Assembly (NCBI GenBank): GCA_977017575.1
Contig: CDRNVI010000027.1
Coordinates: forward strand, 124,001-188,000
Source of the DNA: Paramoeba atlantica
Lineage: Eukaryota > Discosea
Direction of reading: 5' to 3'
Length of the DNA: 64,000 bases
Made by a program: the position numbers and the translations under genes. Under the pieces are notes generated by a model. That model ran no database searches. It saw only the letters and a program-made list of their open reading frames with translations, and was not told the DNA's origin. Shown here piece by piece: positions 50,906-60,250 of the stretch (its first letter is position 1; every line of letters starts with the position of its first letter).

Positions 50906-50931
50906 TTTGACCTATCTGCACGACTCCCGAT

Positions 50932-52533
50932 ATGACACCAGAATTGTTGGAACAACTTTACTCTGAGGTGCCGTGCTTGAAGAGGCACTCATTGATTTGC
51001 GCGCGAAGATCTTCTAAACTCGCACGCGCTAAGGACTTTAACATAGCGTTGCATGTTAAAAAAGACACACCCATATTGAAATTGGACGTAATTAAATCAT
51101 GGATGAACTTGAATGCGAAACAGCGTTTTGAGGAAGTGTTGAATCAACTTTTTTACGTACCAGATGAGAAACCTGAAAAGCAGCCGACCGGAGTTAATTC
51201 TTTACCTTCCTCTGATATCAAACTGCTGTTAGAAGCTGGCATTATCTCGCAAGTAACCTCTGAAGAAGTAATAGACCGTCCGACCGCCCAGTTCGTTATA
51301 CCCTTTACTGTCATAGAACAAGATGAGGAAGGTAAAGAGAGGAGACGATTTATCTCCTGGTCGCGAGCAGATAACACTCGCCTAAAGGAGTATGTGCCGA
51401 ATGTACCACTGCTTCACCCGAGTAAGTATTTACACCGCGTTGATGACTGTGTGGGGGTCAAGAGGGATTTGAGATGTGGTTTTTATCAAGTGTCGGTGCC
51501 GTTGGAAGCTCTTCGTAAGTTTAGATTCATTTCCAAAGGAGCTACGTACGAAATGAATGTTCTTCCAATGGGGCATAGATGTGCCCCAGAAGTTATGCAG
51601 ACCATTACATCAGCTCTTGCTGGTCTTCCAAGTGTATGCAAGGCTGAATCATCCTTTTCAAGTGCCGCGATGGACGTGTACATTGACGGGGTTCGGTTTT
51701 CTGGAACCCAGGAGGAAGCTCAGAATTATGTGCGCTTCGTTGATGAAAGATGCGCGAAAAGCGGTGGGAAGTTTAAGGAGGAAGGGTCAGAACCTGCCAT
51801 CTGTTATGTGTTTAATGGAGTGTGCTACAATCATAAGACACACAAGGTCAGCCTGGGACCACGTGTTGTCCGAAAACTCAAAAACGATAAGTTTTATGAG
51901 CTCAGTTTCATTGATTTGGAGGCGGCGGTGGGGCGCCTTTTGTACTCGTCGGCGGTTCTGGGAATTATAATCCCACGCTTTCATTTTGCGATCAAGATCG
52001 CACAAAGACGTATCAATTTGCTGAACCGGTGTACTTGGATAGGGAGGAAACCTGTTGATCTCCCACGCAAGACACGGATCATTTTGGCCCAGTGGCGAGA
52101 TGAAGTAGTGCGAAACACTCCGATTAAGGGACCCCCTCACCCGGATTTAGTATCACATAAGCATCGACTATATACGGATGCGTCAAGCAAAGGATGGGGT
52201 GGGATACTGTATTTGGATTCAGGGGAAGTTCTTGTGACAGGAAAGCCTTGGGAACCCGGTACAAGATATGAGGTAAACAATGCGGAGGCGACTGCAGTGC
52301 GTTTAGCTATCCTCGAATTTAGTAAGCATCTCAAGCGCGGAACATGTCTTGATCTTTTCGTTGACAATACTTCTTGCAAAGAAGCACTCAACCGGAAAAT
52401 GTCAAAGTCAGACAATATTGCAAAAAATCTTTTGGTAGTTCTAGAGGAAGCGAAGCGTAAAGGGATTTGCATTAAAGCGAGCTATGTCGCATCTTCCCAA
52501 AATCCGGCGGATCCGATTAGTAGGGCATTTTGA
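50932..52533 (+). pseudogene. YR-3 recombinase/RT fusion remnant and RT-RNase H
   Basis: The first ~22 codons (MTPELLEQLYSEVPCLKRHS) match the YR-2 recombinase around residue 164. They continue in frame into CARRSSKLARAKDFNIALHV, which matches the RT N-terminus (RTRRTSKVALPKDY), so an internal deletion fused the two genes without breaking the frame. RT: GVKRDLRCGFYQVSVP, LPMGHRCAPEVMQ, DVYIDGVRFS (again Gly for the second Asp). RNase H: YTDASSKGWGGILYLDSG, NNAEATAVRLAILEF, LDLFVDNTSCKEAL, SQNPADPISRAF. RT-RNase H is intact to the stop. Confidence 0.85.
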
Positions 52534-52854
52534 GTGATAAATCACATACTTGTTAGTAAATAAATTGGCTAACTCACTATACACATAAATAATTTAGATC
52601 CATATTCTAGTAGTTTCATTGAATTTTAGTGGTACTATGGAGGACTGGTCAGCCTTCGAGTGCTCTTTTGTATTATGTAAAAAAAAAAATTTTTTTTTAC
52701 ATAGAATCATCAAAAAAAAAAAAAAAAAAAAAAACTTATTTATATAGAATCATCAGAAAAAAAAGGGGGCGGACGAGTCAGTCGGTAGCGAGTAATTGGG
52801 TTACTGACACGTGCTCGGGTATGAATTACGCGACGTGACGTGTGCTCGGGTTGG
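52534..52854 (+). other. YR-3 3' UTR with A runs
   Basis: Holds a 9-A run, a T9 run and ATAGAATCATC followed by about 23 A, then a second ATATAGAATCATCAG. A short GTGCTCGGGT repeat precedes B1. Nothing codes here. Confidence 0.6.
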
Positions 52855-53512
52855 TTGGCTGCGAGCTGAGGGGATGGGTCTTCCCGTTCACAAGTTACTT
52901 TGATTATGGAATTCCGGAATATTGTTTCAAACTGTGCTGATGTGATGAGACTTGTACTCTTTGAGAAACTGATCTACATGTATGAAGATTTCAATGAATT
53001 TTCGTTATGTTCTATTTCCAGTTATATTTCTTCTTAATATATCTTTTCATATTCTTTGTTAATGTACGTGAAAGCACGAACTGGATTTCTAAAAGTTTAC
53101 GGATTGAAATTCAGGAGGGATTATATTTGAATAGGGTTTGTTAATAATTATGTACGTGTATAAACTGTATGCATTTTCGCGTGAAATTGATTTTATTCTT
53201 ATGTGACTGTATTAGTGACTATTCTATTTGGGTAAAGCTTCACTCGTTTTCGCACCCACCCACCAGCCCCCAGCCATTTGGCTGCGAGCTGAGGGGATGG
53301 GTCTTCCCGTTCACAAGTTACTTTGATTATGGAATTCCGGAATATTGTTTCAAACTGTGCTGATGTGATGAGACTTGTACTCTTTGAGAAACTGATCTAC
53401 ATGTATGACGATTTCAATGAATTTTCGTTATGTTCTATTTCCAGTTATATTTCTTCTTAATATATCTTTTCATATTCTTTGTTAATGTACGTGAAAGCAC
53501 GAACTGGATTTC
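52855..53512 (+). repeat. YR-3 B1-A2-B2 split direct repeats
   Basis: The 235-bp B repeats are separated by A2 (starts TAAAAGTTTACGGATTG) and a spacer with CCCACCCACCAGCCCCCA, the same C-rich core as in YR-2. The A start resembles that of YR-2 (AGTTTACGGAT). Confidence 0.85.
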
Positions 53513-54500
53513 CGGCCCGAAATGGGGATTGCATATCAACGTGGCCAAGTGCGAGATCGCAACACACCCAGCTTCCTCCCATCGTTGCTCACTTTTCCCT
53601 GACATCCCCGGTCTGAACACGAATTCGGCAGGAAATTTTCATATTTTGGGGAGTCCAATTGGTTCGACAGAATTTTGCCGCGAATTCTTTCTCAAGAACA
53701 CAATCGACATGGCAGAGGCCTCTCTCGAGGCCATAGCTACACTTGAAGATCCCCAGGTGGCCCTTTCCCTCATACGCCACTGTACTGGTTTCTGTAAAAT
53801 GGTTTACTCGCTCAGGACTACCCCGACAACGGAACTTCAAGATATCTGCCAACGCTTAGATGATGCCGTCCAGCGCACTATTGAACACTTCTTCCGTCCT
53901 TTGAGTGATGGGGCGCGACGCCAGGCGCAACGCGAAAAGCGGTACGGGGGGTTGGGCCTTCGGTCGGCGGGGGAACATTCGAGTGCGGCTTACGTTGCCT
54001 CCGTAGCTTTCTCAACGGACAAAGACCGTTGGGACCCAGCGGACGCTGAGGGCTTTGACCATGCCGTGCGGGAGGTGAACAGGCGTGCCGGAAAGACGGT
54101 GGTCCAACAAGGCGGCAAAATTCCGAAAAGTATGGCTTTGGCGACTGATTCTCCGTATACCGACGCGCAGGAATCCGGAACAGAACTGGTGATTCCCCGA
54201 CAACGCGACCTTAGCCACGCCATCGCCAACCAGGAATTTCACGAGGCATTTGCGAAAGCTGACCTTCGCACACGGGCCAGATGGATATCAGAAACAGGAG
54301 AAGGAGCCTCAGAATGGGCTTTTGTGATCCCCTCCAAGAAAACCGGTCTGGCTTTCACACCGACGGAGTTTCGCACCCTCACACGCTGGTGGCTAGGGGA
54401 CCCAATCTATCCAGCGTCCCGGCCTTGTCCTATGGAAAAATGCACGCTACCGCTAGATCCCGAGGGTGACCACGCTCTGGGGTGCAAAAGCGGGCATGGT
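53513..54500 (+). pseudogene. RLE-III fragment: RT thumb to finger region
   Basis: Enters at GPKWGLHINVAKCE (late RT palm) and runs through FHILGSPIGSTEFC, REKRYGGLGLRSAGEHS, ARWISETGEGASEWAFVIPS, LTRWWLGDPIYP and CTLPLDPEGDHALGCKSGHG. It aligns with the start of the 31237 fragment. The RT active site lies upstream of YR-3 and is absent. The nuclease core is missing. A later part of the same kind of gene appears at 59709. Confidence 0.82.
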
Positions 54501-54532
54501 ATATTGCCTCTGGGGTGCAAAAGCGGGCATGG
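54475..54532 (+). repeat. 25-bp direct duplication at the RLE-III/LINE-b junction
   Basis: CTCTGGGGTGCAAAAGCGGG plus CATGG occurs at 54475-54499 and 54508-54532, 8 bp apart. It duplicates GCKSGHG in the RLE-III frame right at the break. Confidence 0.85.
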
Positions 54533-57500
54533 GGGAAATACTTCGTGCTCTTTCTTTAGTATTCCATTGAACAAGCTCGCGAAAAGTGGTCGAGTGCCTC
54601 AGCATGTGGCCAACAAGTTTAGCTCGGGCAACGCGATGAACAGTCGCAAAGCGAGGTGTACCGAGATACAGCGCCTCTAGCGGGTAACAGTGGCCGAAAT
54701 CATCAAGTTTAGCCGAGTTGCAAGCAAATCGCCTCATTATGTTTACCTCCACTTCCGTTTGCCGAAGCATTTTGTTAGAAAGATAAAGAGATGCAGCACC
54801 AAACGTCAATATTGGATAGACTAGGCAATCAAATAGGCGCAATTTCGTAGCAGCACTCAGTGGTGAGGCCCAGATTCCATTAAGCTTGCGAAAAGCTGCC
54901 CATGTTAATCTCAGTCGATCTTTGATGGGGGATGCTGCCGTAACATCTTGAAGGTGACCAAGATGTCGGTAGGAATCCACGAGAGGAATCTTTCCCAGTG
55001 ATCCCGCCCGAAGTTCTCTTGTTCCCCCCGGAACCTTCCCGAAGGCCATCCACGCAGTCTTATTTTTTCCCACAGCAACCCTTAGATTGGCAGATTTTGC
55101 TTCATTAGCCGTAGCTTCTATCATTTCGGATATTTCATGTTTTGTCTCCGCCAGAAGAGCAATATCGTCTGCGTAATCAATGTCCTTCACTCGAAATTCT
55201 TGAATTCCCCTACTTTTTGTCCCGCTGCTCCTCAACAGAATCCCTAGAGGTTTGTTATCGAGCGCTTTATGAAGAATTCTGTCAATAACAAGCACAAACA
55301 AATAAGGAGCAAGAACATCTCCCTGGAGAATTCCTGTTTCAATGGGGAAAGATTCCGTATTGCCGTACGGTGTTTTGACTATGCCTCTTAGATTGGAATA
55401 CACTGACATTATCATACTAGTGAGCGCTGATCCGACGTGAAAAGCTTTAAGAGCAGCACGGATTGCATAAAAAGATACCGAAGGAAAGGCTTTGGCAAAA
55501 TCCATGAATGCAACTGCGACCCCCCTCTTGTTGCGTGACGACCTTATCTTCACATCATTAAGTATTATCTGCGCTCCTGCTGTGGACCTTTCCGGGCGAA
55601 ATCCGAATTGACTATCCCTTAGAAACGGTTCAATGGCTGGTCTCATTCTTCGAAGAATCATTGCGTTCATTAATTTTACCGCGCTATTGACGAGGCAGAT
55701 TGGGCGCCAGTTCGAAATTTGTGTCAGGTCGCCTTTTTTAGGAATAGGAACCTGAAGGACAATTTTCCAGGACGCAGGCGAAACCCCTGAACGGTGAACT
55801 TCATTGATGATATTTAACAGTACGTTTCTCAGATCCTTGTGTTCCGTGATAATCGAAAGTACTTCTGCAGGGATTTGGTCTATTCCAGGCGCTTTGTTGC
55901 GTGCGAGCCGGCTTATTCCATCTTCTAGCTCTTCCATGGAAAAGATATCATCATTTATCGGTATTTTAATGGAGGTCACCGCTTCGAAGGCAATGTTCTT
56001 ATCTCCACGATCATCGGAGCCCATACGAGCAAAGAAATCCTTCACAATATGAAGTGTCTCTCTCGTCGATGAGGTCTCTATGCGAAAGGTGTCCCTGTAT
56101 AAACCGCAAATCCTCCGCAGCGTGCGCCACGGATTAGACCGATGTTTCCTTAAACCAGATTCAATCTCGGAACATTCTTTTTGGATTTGTGCCTCAATTT
56201 CTGTTCCGTGCTCTTTTAGAACTTCTTTGAAGTGGTCTGGTTTTCTGCTTTGCAGAAACAAGTCGCGAAATCCTGAAATTTGAGACGATTTTGTTTCCGT
56301 ATTAATTTTCATCGGTGTTTCTGCCATTAATTGCGCTTGCGGTGTCGCTGCTCCTTTTCTCGATAGTTTTTCTGCAGTGTGAACCATTGTTTCTGATAAA
56401 TTTTCCCATGTAATCTCTCCTTCTCTTTTAACCTCGTCCCAAACTGAGTTTTGGAAGGAAGCCTTCCTCTCCTCGTCCCCTAGCCTGGCCCATGGCACTC
56501 TGCTCTGCCCGCTTGGTCGTTTAGAACGCCACTTAATTTTTACATCCGCCATCACGACACAATGTACCGTAGGAACAGGCGCCTTTAAGACTTTGTGACG
56601 CCCAATGCTAGAGGAAAACCTTTCGCAAACCAGTATATGATCAAGCTGTCTCCGCACCTTGTTGTCATCCTTCTTGTGTTTTCCCATCTTGTTTCTTTTA
56701 TCTTCCTGGCTCCTAGAAATTTTCCCCCCTACCCCCTCATTATCCCTATCCCTCTTCAAAATGCTCTCTTGTCCTATGGCATCTGCTTGTAGATCCAAAC
56801 CTTGCGTTTCACATGTTTGCGTATCTCCGTTCATTTTCCCTAATTTTCTTTCCGTTCGATTCCCGCGATTGTCTAAGTTCCCCTTCCTCTTGCCCGGCAA
56901 CTCGCATGTCCATTTTCTTTTACTCGGGCAGAGAGTATGTGCCGACTTGCATCCAATAGAGCATAGTAGGCCTTTAAGCTGAGAGATCGCTGGAGGATCC
57001 ATGGTTGGATTTGTTACCAGCGTTAGTGGTGCATTGAAATCACCCATTACCAATAAAGGCCGACGCCGCTCGTGAGCCTTGACCTCGCGACAAGCCTTGC
57101 CCAAGTCCCCCAGAAATGCCGCATGAACGGCTTCTAAGGAGTCCCGCGTTGGGGAATAGACATTAAACAGTGTGCCCTTCCCATCTTCCAGGGGATACTC
57201 CGCTCCCATGACCCTTTTGCTAACCATCCAGACTTTTTGAAACGGCCATCTACTAATTATTGCCATGCCGTTATAAGAATCACGTTCGTCGGCCGACTGC
57301 AGATATATGTGAAAACACTCCCCTAGGTTTTCAACCTTTCTGTAGAGGATTCCATCCTCATGGTTCCCCTTCAAGAATTTGTGCCTGGTCTCCTGAAGGC
57401 ACATGACGCCAACCCCCTTTTCGTGCATGAAGGCAAGCACCTCATTCAGACGGGCGCATCTTCGAAGTGCAAATTCATCTTCCCCTTCTAGCTTTAACGT

Positions 57501-58049
57501 TGTAACGTTTAGTGTGGCGACGGTCGTACTCTCCTTCTCAGCGGAACCTTTGTGGTTCTCCGAATCTTGTTGGGCGTGTTTGCCAGTCGACGCCCATTGT
57601 GGTCGAGGGCGGTGCCGATTGCTCTTCCATTTTGCCCGCGCCGGGTTCCTCACCTGCGTTGCACAAAGCACTACGCCAGTTTGCGAATAGGGGGGGAAGG
57701 GTAAGGTTGTGTTCAGCCTTTTTGCGTATCGAACACGAAATGCACCAGATAAGTGATTGTGCCAAATAGGACTTGTATTTGCCCAGTCGAAATTTTGTAG
57801 ACTCGCCGGCACCCCACCCACAACTTCACCATCCCAAATAAAGACTTCAGAAGAGGTTTCATACCTCCATGCAACACGGATAAAAGCCCCAACACGTATA
57901 AATTTACAAAGCGACCGGACCGCCCTCTGGCGGAGTTTAGCAGGACCCCCTCGTTCAGGCGAACGAAAGACTACCCCCCGACCACGCTTGGTCCGCATAA
58001 GGGTTTCAAAAACCTCTGTCCCCCCATGCGTGCCGGAAGCATCCGCCAT
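54533..58049 (-). CDS. LINE-b endonuclease/reverse transcriptase (about 1170 aa)
   Basis: ATG 58049 (MADASGTHGG). The open frame runs on into RLE-III sequence to 54453, so the native C-terminus is lost somewhere after FRELVQW. Residues 1-175 are not recognised. Endonuclease: TVATLNVTTLKLEG near 185, MCLQETRHKF near 219, MAIISRWPF, VYSPTRDS, VMGDFNAPL near 338, RRQLDHILV near 471. The usual SDH end is replaced by PTVHCVV, which may matter for activity. RT: NKAPGIDQIPAEVLS, NWRPICLVNSAVKL, SQFGFRPERSTAGA near 815, VAFMDFAKAFPSV near 850, IETGILQGDVLAPYL, DIDYADDIALLAE near 957, SYRHLGHLQDV. Different clade from LINE-a. I cannot say which with confidence. Confidence 0.82.
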
Positions 58050-58060
58050 TTTGTTCTAAA
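54533..58060 (-). mobile_element. LINE-b (APE endonuclease plus RT), near full length
   Basis: One long ORF with a start near the 5' edge, which directly meets the 18-bp minisatellite. There is no SL remnant at the 5' end and no poly(A) or simple tail at 54533, so the 3' end was probably lost by rearrangement. Confidence 0.78.
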
Positions 58061-58067
58061 GTAAATT

Positions 58068-58229
58068 AAAACAAAAAGTGGTCTTAAAACAAAAAGTGGT
58101 CTTAAAACAAAAAGTGGTCTTAAAACAAAAAGTGGTCTTAAAACAAAAAGTGGTCTTAAAACAAAAAGTGGTCTTAAAACAAAAAGTGGTCTTAAAACAA
58201 AAAGTGGTCTTAAAACAAAAAGTGGTCTT
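58068..58229. repeat. 18-bp minisatellite, 9 units
   Basis: Nine perfect AAAACAAAAAGTGGTCTT units starting within 20 bp of the LINE-b ATG. Confidence 0.95.
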
Positions 58230-58474
58230 AAATGACGAAGTAAAAAACAATGTATTTTGCTCGTTCTAATACTTCCCGGAGATCACATAACCGTATATAT
58301 GCATTTGGGGATTTAATCCTTTTGTTTATACCTATTCATTTCAAAAGTGGTCTTAAGCATAATTTTATCTTTGCAGAAATTTATCGCAGCATAATTTTAT
58401 CTTTTCAGAATTTTTATCGCAGTAGAAAAAGTGGTCATAGATAGTCACTAGATAGTCACTAGATAAAAGTGGTC
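58230..58474. other. AT-rich spacer between two minisatellite blocks
   Basis: About 245 bp without coding content. It contains degenerate half-units (AAAAGTGGTCTTAAGC at 58343, AAAGTGGTCATAG at 58429) and short duplications such as GCATAATTTTATCTTT and GATAGTCACTA, so it may be decayed array. Confidence 0.6.
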
Positions 58475-59708
58475 AAAAAGTGGTCTTAAAACAAAAAGTG
58501 GTCTTAAAACAAAAAGTGGTCTTAAAACAAAAAGTGGTCTTAAAACAAAAAGTGGTCTTAAAACAAAAAGTGGTCTTAAAACAAAAAGTGGTCTTAAAAC
58601 AAAAAGTGGTCTTAAAACAAAAAGTGGTCTTAAAACAAAAAGTGGTCTTAAAACAAAAAGTGGTCTTAAAACAAAAAGTGGTCTTAAAACAAAAAGTGGT
58701 CTTAAAACAAAAAGTGGTCTTAAAACAAAAAGTGGTCTTAAAACAAAAAGTGGTCTTAAAACAAAAAGTGGTCTTAAAACAAAAAGTGGTCTTAAAACAA
58801 AAAGTGGTCTTAAAACAAAAAGTGGTCTTAAAACAAAAAGTGGTCTTAAAACAAAAAGTGGTCTTAAAACAAAAAGTGGTCTTAAAACAAAAAGTGGTCT
58901 TAAAACAAAAAGTGGTCTTAAAACAAAAAGTGGTCTTAAAACAAAAAGTGGTCTTAAAACAAAAAGTGGTCTTAAAACAAAAAGTGGTCTTAAAACAAAA
59001 AGTGGTCTTAAAACAAAAAGTGGTCTTAAAACAAAAAGTGGTCTTAAAACAAAAAGTGGTCTTAAAACAAAAAGTGGTCTTAAAACAAAAAGTGGTCTTA
59101 AAACAAAAAGTGGTCTTAAAACAAAAAGTGGTCTTAAAACAAAAAGTGGTCTTAAAACAAAAAGTGGTCTTAAAACAAAAAGTGGTCTTAAAACAAAAAG
59201 TGGTCTTAAAACAAAAAGTAGTCTTAAAACAAAAAGTGGTCTTAAAACAAAAAGTGGTCTTAAAACAAAAAGTGGTCTTAAAACAAAAAGTGGTCTTAAA
59301 ACAAAAAGTGGTCTTAAAACAAAAAGTGGTCTTAAAACAAAAAGTGGTCTTAAAACAAAAAGTGGTCTTAAAACAAAAAGTGGTCTTAAAACAAAAAGTG
59401 GTCTTAAAACAAAAAGTGGTCTTAAAACAAAAAGTGGTCTTAAAACAAAAAGTGGTCTTAAAACAAAAAGTGGTCTTAAAACAAAAAGTGGTCTTAAAAC
59501 AAAAAGTGGTCTTAAAACAAAAAGTGGTCTTAAAACAAAAAGTGGTCTTAAAACAAAAAGTGGTCTTAAAACAAAAAGTGGTCTTAAAACAAAAAGTGGT
59601 CTTAAAACAAAAAGTGGTCTTAAAACAAAAAGTGGTCTTAAAACAAAAAGTGGTCTTAAAACAAAAAGTGGTCTTAAAACAAAAAGTGGTCTTAAAACAA
59701 AAAGTGGT
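58475..59708. repeat. 18-bp minisatellite, about 68 units, near-perfect
   Basis: The same AAAACAAAAAGTGGTCTT unit, with a single G-to-A change near 59220 noticed in over 1.2 kb. Because 18 is divisible by three and no frame has a stop, long false ORFs appear on both strands (VLKQKV, FCFKTT and LFVLRP repeats). The array ends inside an RLE-III codon stretch. Confidence 0.95.
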
Positions 59709-59909
59709 TTTGCGGAACGATACGCCACCGAAAACAAAAAGAAGCAAAGAGAGGAAGCAGAGTTCGCACGCCATCGATTTGGAGCGATGGTCGTGGAATC
59801 TTATGGAGCGTGGAGTCGAAGCGCCTTTGCGATCCTCAAGGAGGTTTCCGTCTCTCGTGCGGCATACTCCGGGGGTACCCTTTCGAACGGGGAAGCCTTA
59901 CACCAATTG
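59709..59909 (+). pseudogene. RLE-III C-terminal scrap
   Basis: FAERYATENKKKQREEAEFA then GAMVVESYGAWSRSAFAI and GTLSNGEALHQLE, matching the block after the nuclease core in the 31237 fragment. Probably the far side of the RLE-III copy at 53513-54500, with the nuclease core lost between them. Confidence 0.75.
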
Positions 59910-59963
59910 GAAAGGGTCTTAACAAAAGAAAGGGTCTTAACAAAAGAAAGGGTCTTAACAAAA
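59910..59963 (+). repeat. 18-bp tandem repeat, 3 units
   Basis: GAAAGGGTCTTAACAAAA three times, exactly at the junction between the RLE-III scrap and an RLE-I fragment. Related to the 17-bp and 18-bp arrays above. Confidence 0.9.
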
Positions 59964-60250
59964 GCCTTTGCCCCACTCGTTTATTATGTTATGTACCTGA
60001 TCTGGGGCCTTGGAGAAACCAATGCAATTGATGCCTTCTTTTTCACCATCCAACGACATAGTATCCGAGTCGTGCCCTTCCTCAGAAACTTCACTCGGTG
60101 AATCGCCGCTTTCCGAGGAATCGACTTCACAGCTTTTCTCATGATTCCGAGACTTTTCATCCGCTGTCGGCTTTTTAGTCCGGCTTTTCACGCGCCCCAA
60201 GGTCCTTCGTGGTTTTTCTTTGTTAATCTTCACTTTTCGTAAACTTTTAG
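59964..60250 (-). pseudogene. RLE-I N-terminal fragment (copy h)
   Basis: LRKVKINKEKPRRTLGRVKS, an acidic stretch, then GFSKAPDQVHNIINEWGKG, which is the start of the beta-rich module. Cut on both sides, by the tandem repeat at the left and the poly(T) of RLE-II copy d at the right. Confidence 0.75.

Larger units (their letters stand above)
50911..53512 (+). mobile_element. YR-3: tyrosine-recombinase retroelement, 5' part deleted
   Basis: Has RT-RNase H, a 3' UTR with the ATAGAATCATCA/poly(A) motif, and complete B1 (52855-53089), A2 (53090-53277) and B2 (53278-53512). A1, gag and most of the recombinase are gone. B2 ends directly in an RLE-III reading frame, so that gene was the target. B1 and B2 are nearly identical. 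Confidence 0.82.

Noticed and set aside
58068-59708. CRISPR-like array
   Set aside because: The units are contiguous with no variable spacers. It is a simple 18-bp minisatellite.
58448-59922. Three 430-480-residue ORFs (VLKQKV, FCFKTT, LFVLRP repeats)
   Set aside because: They exist only because an 18-bp repeat has no stop in these frames. No start context or non-repeat domain supports a gene.
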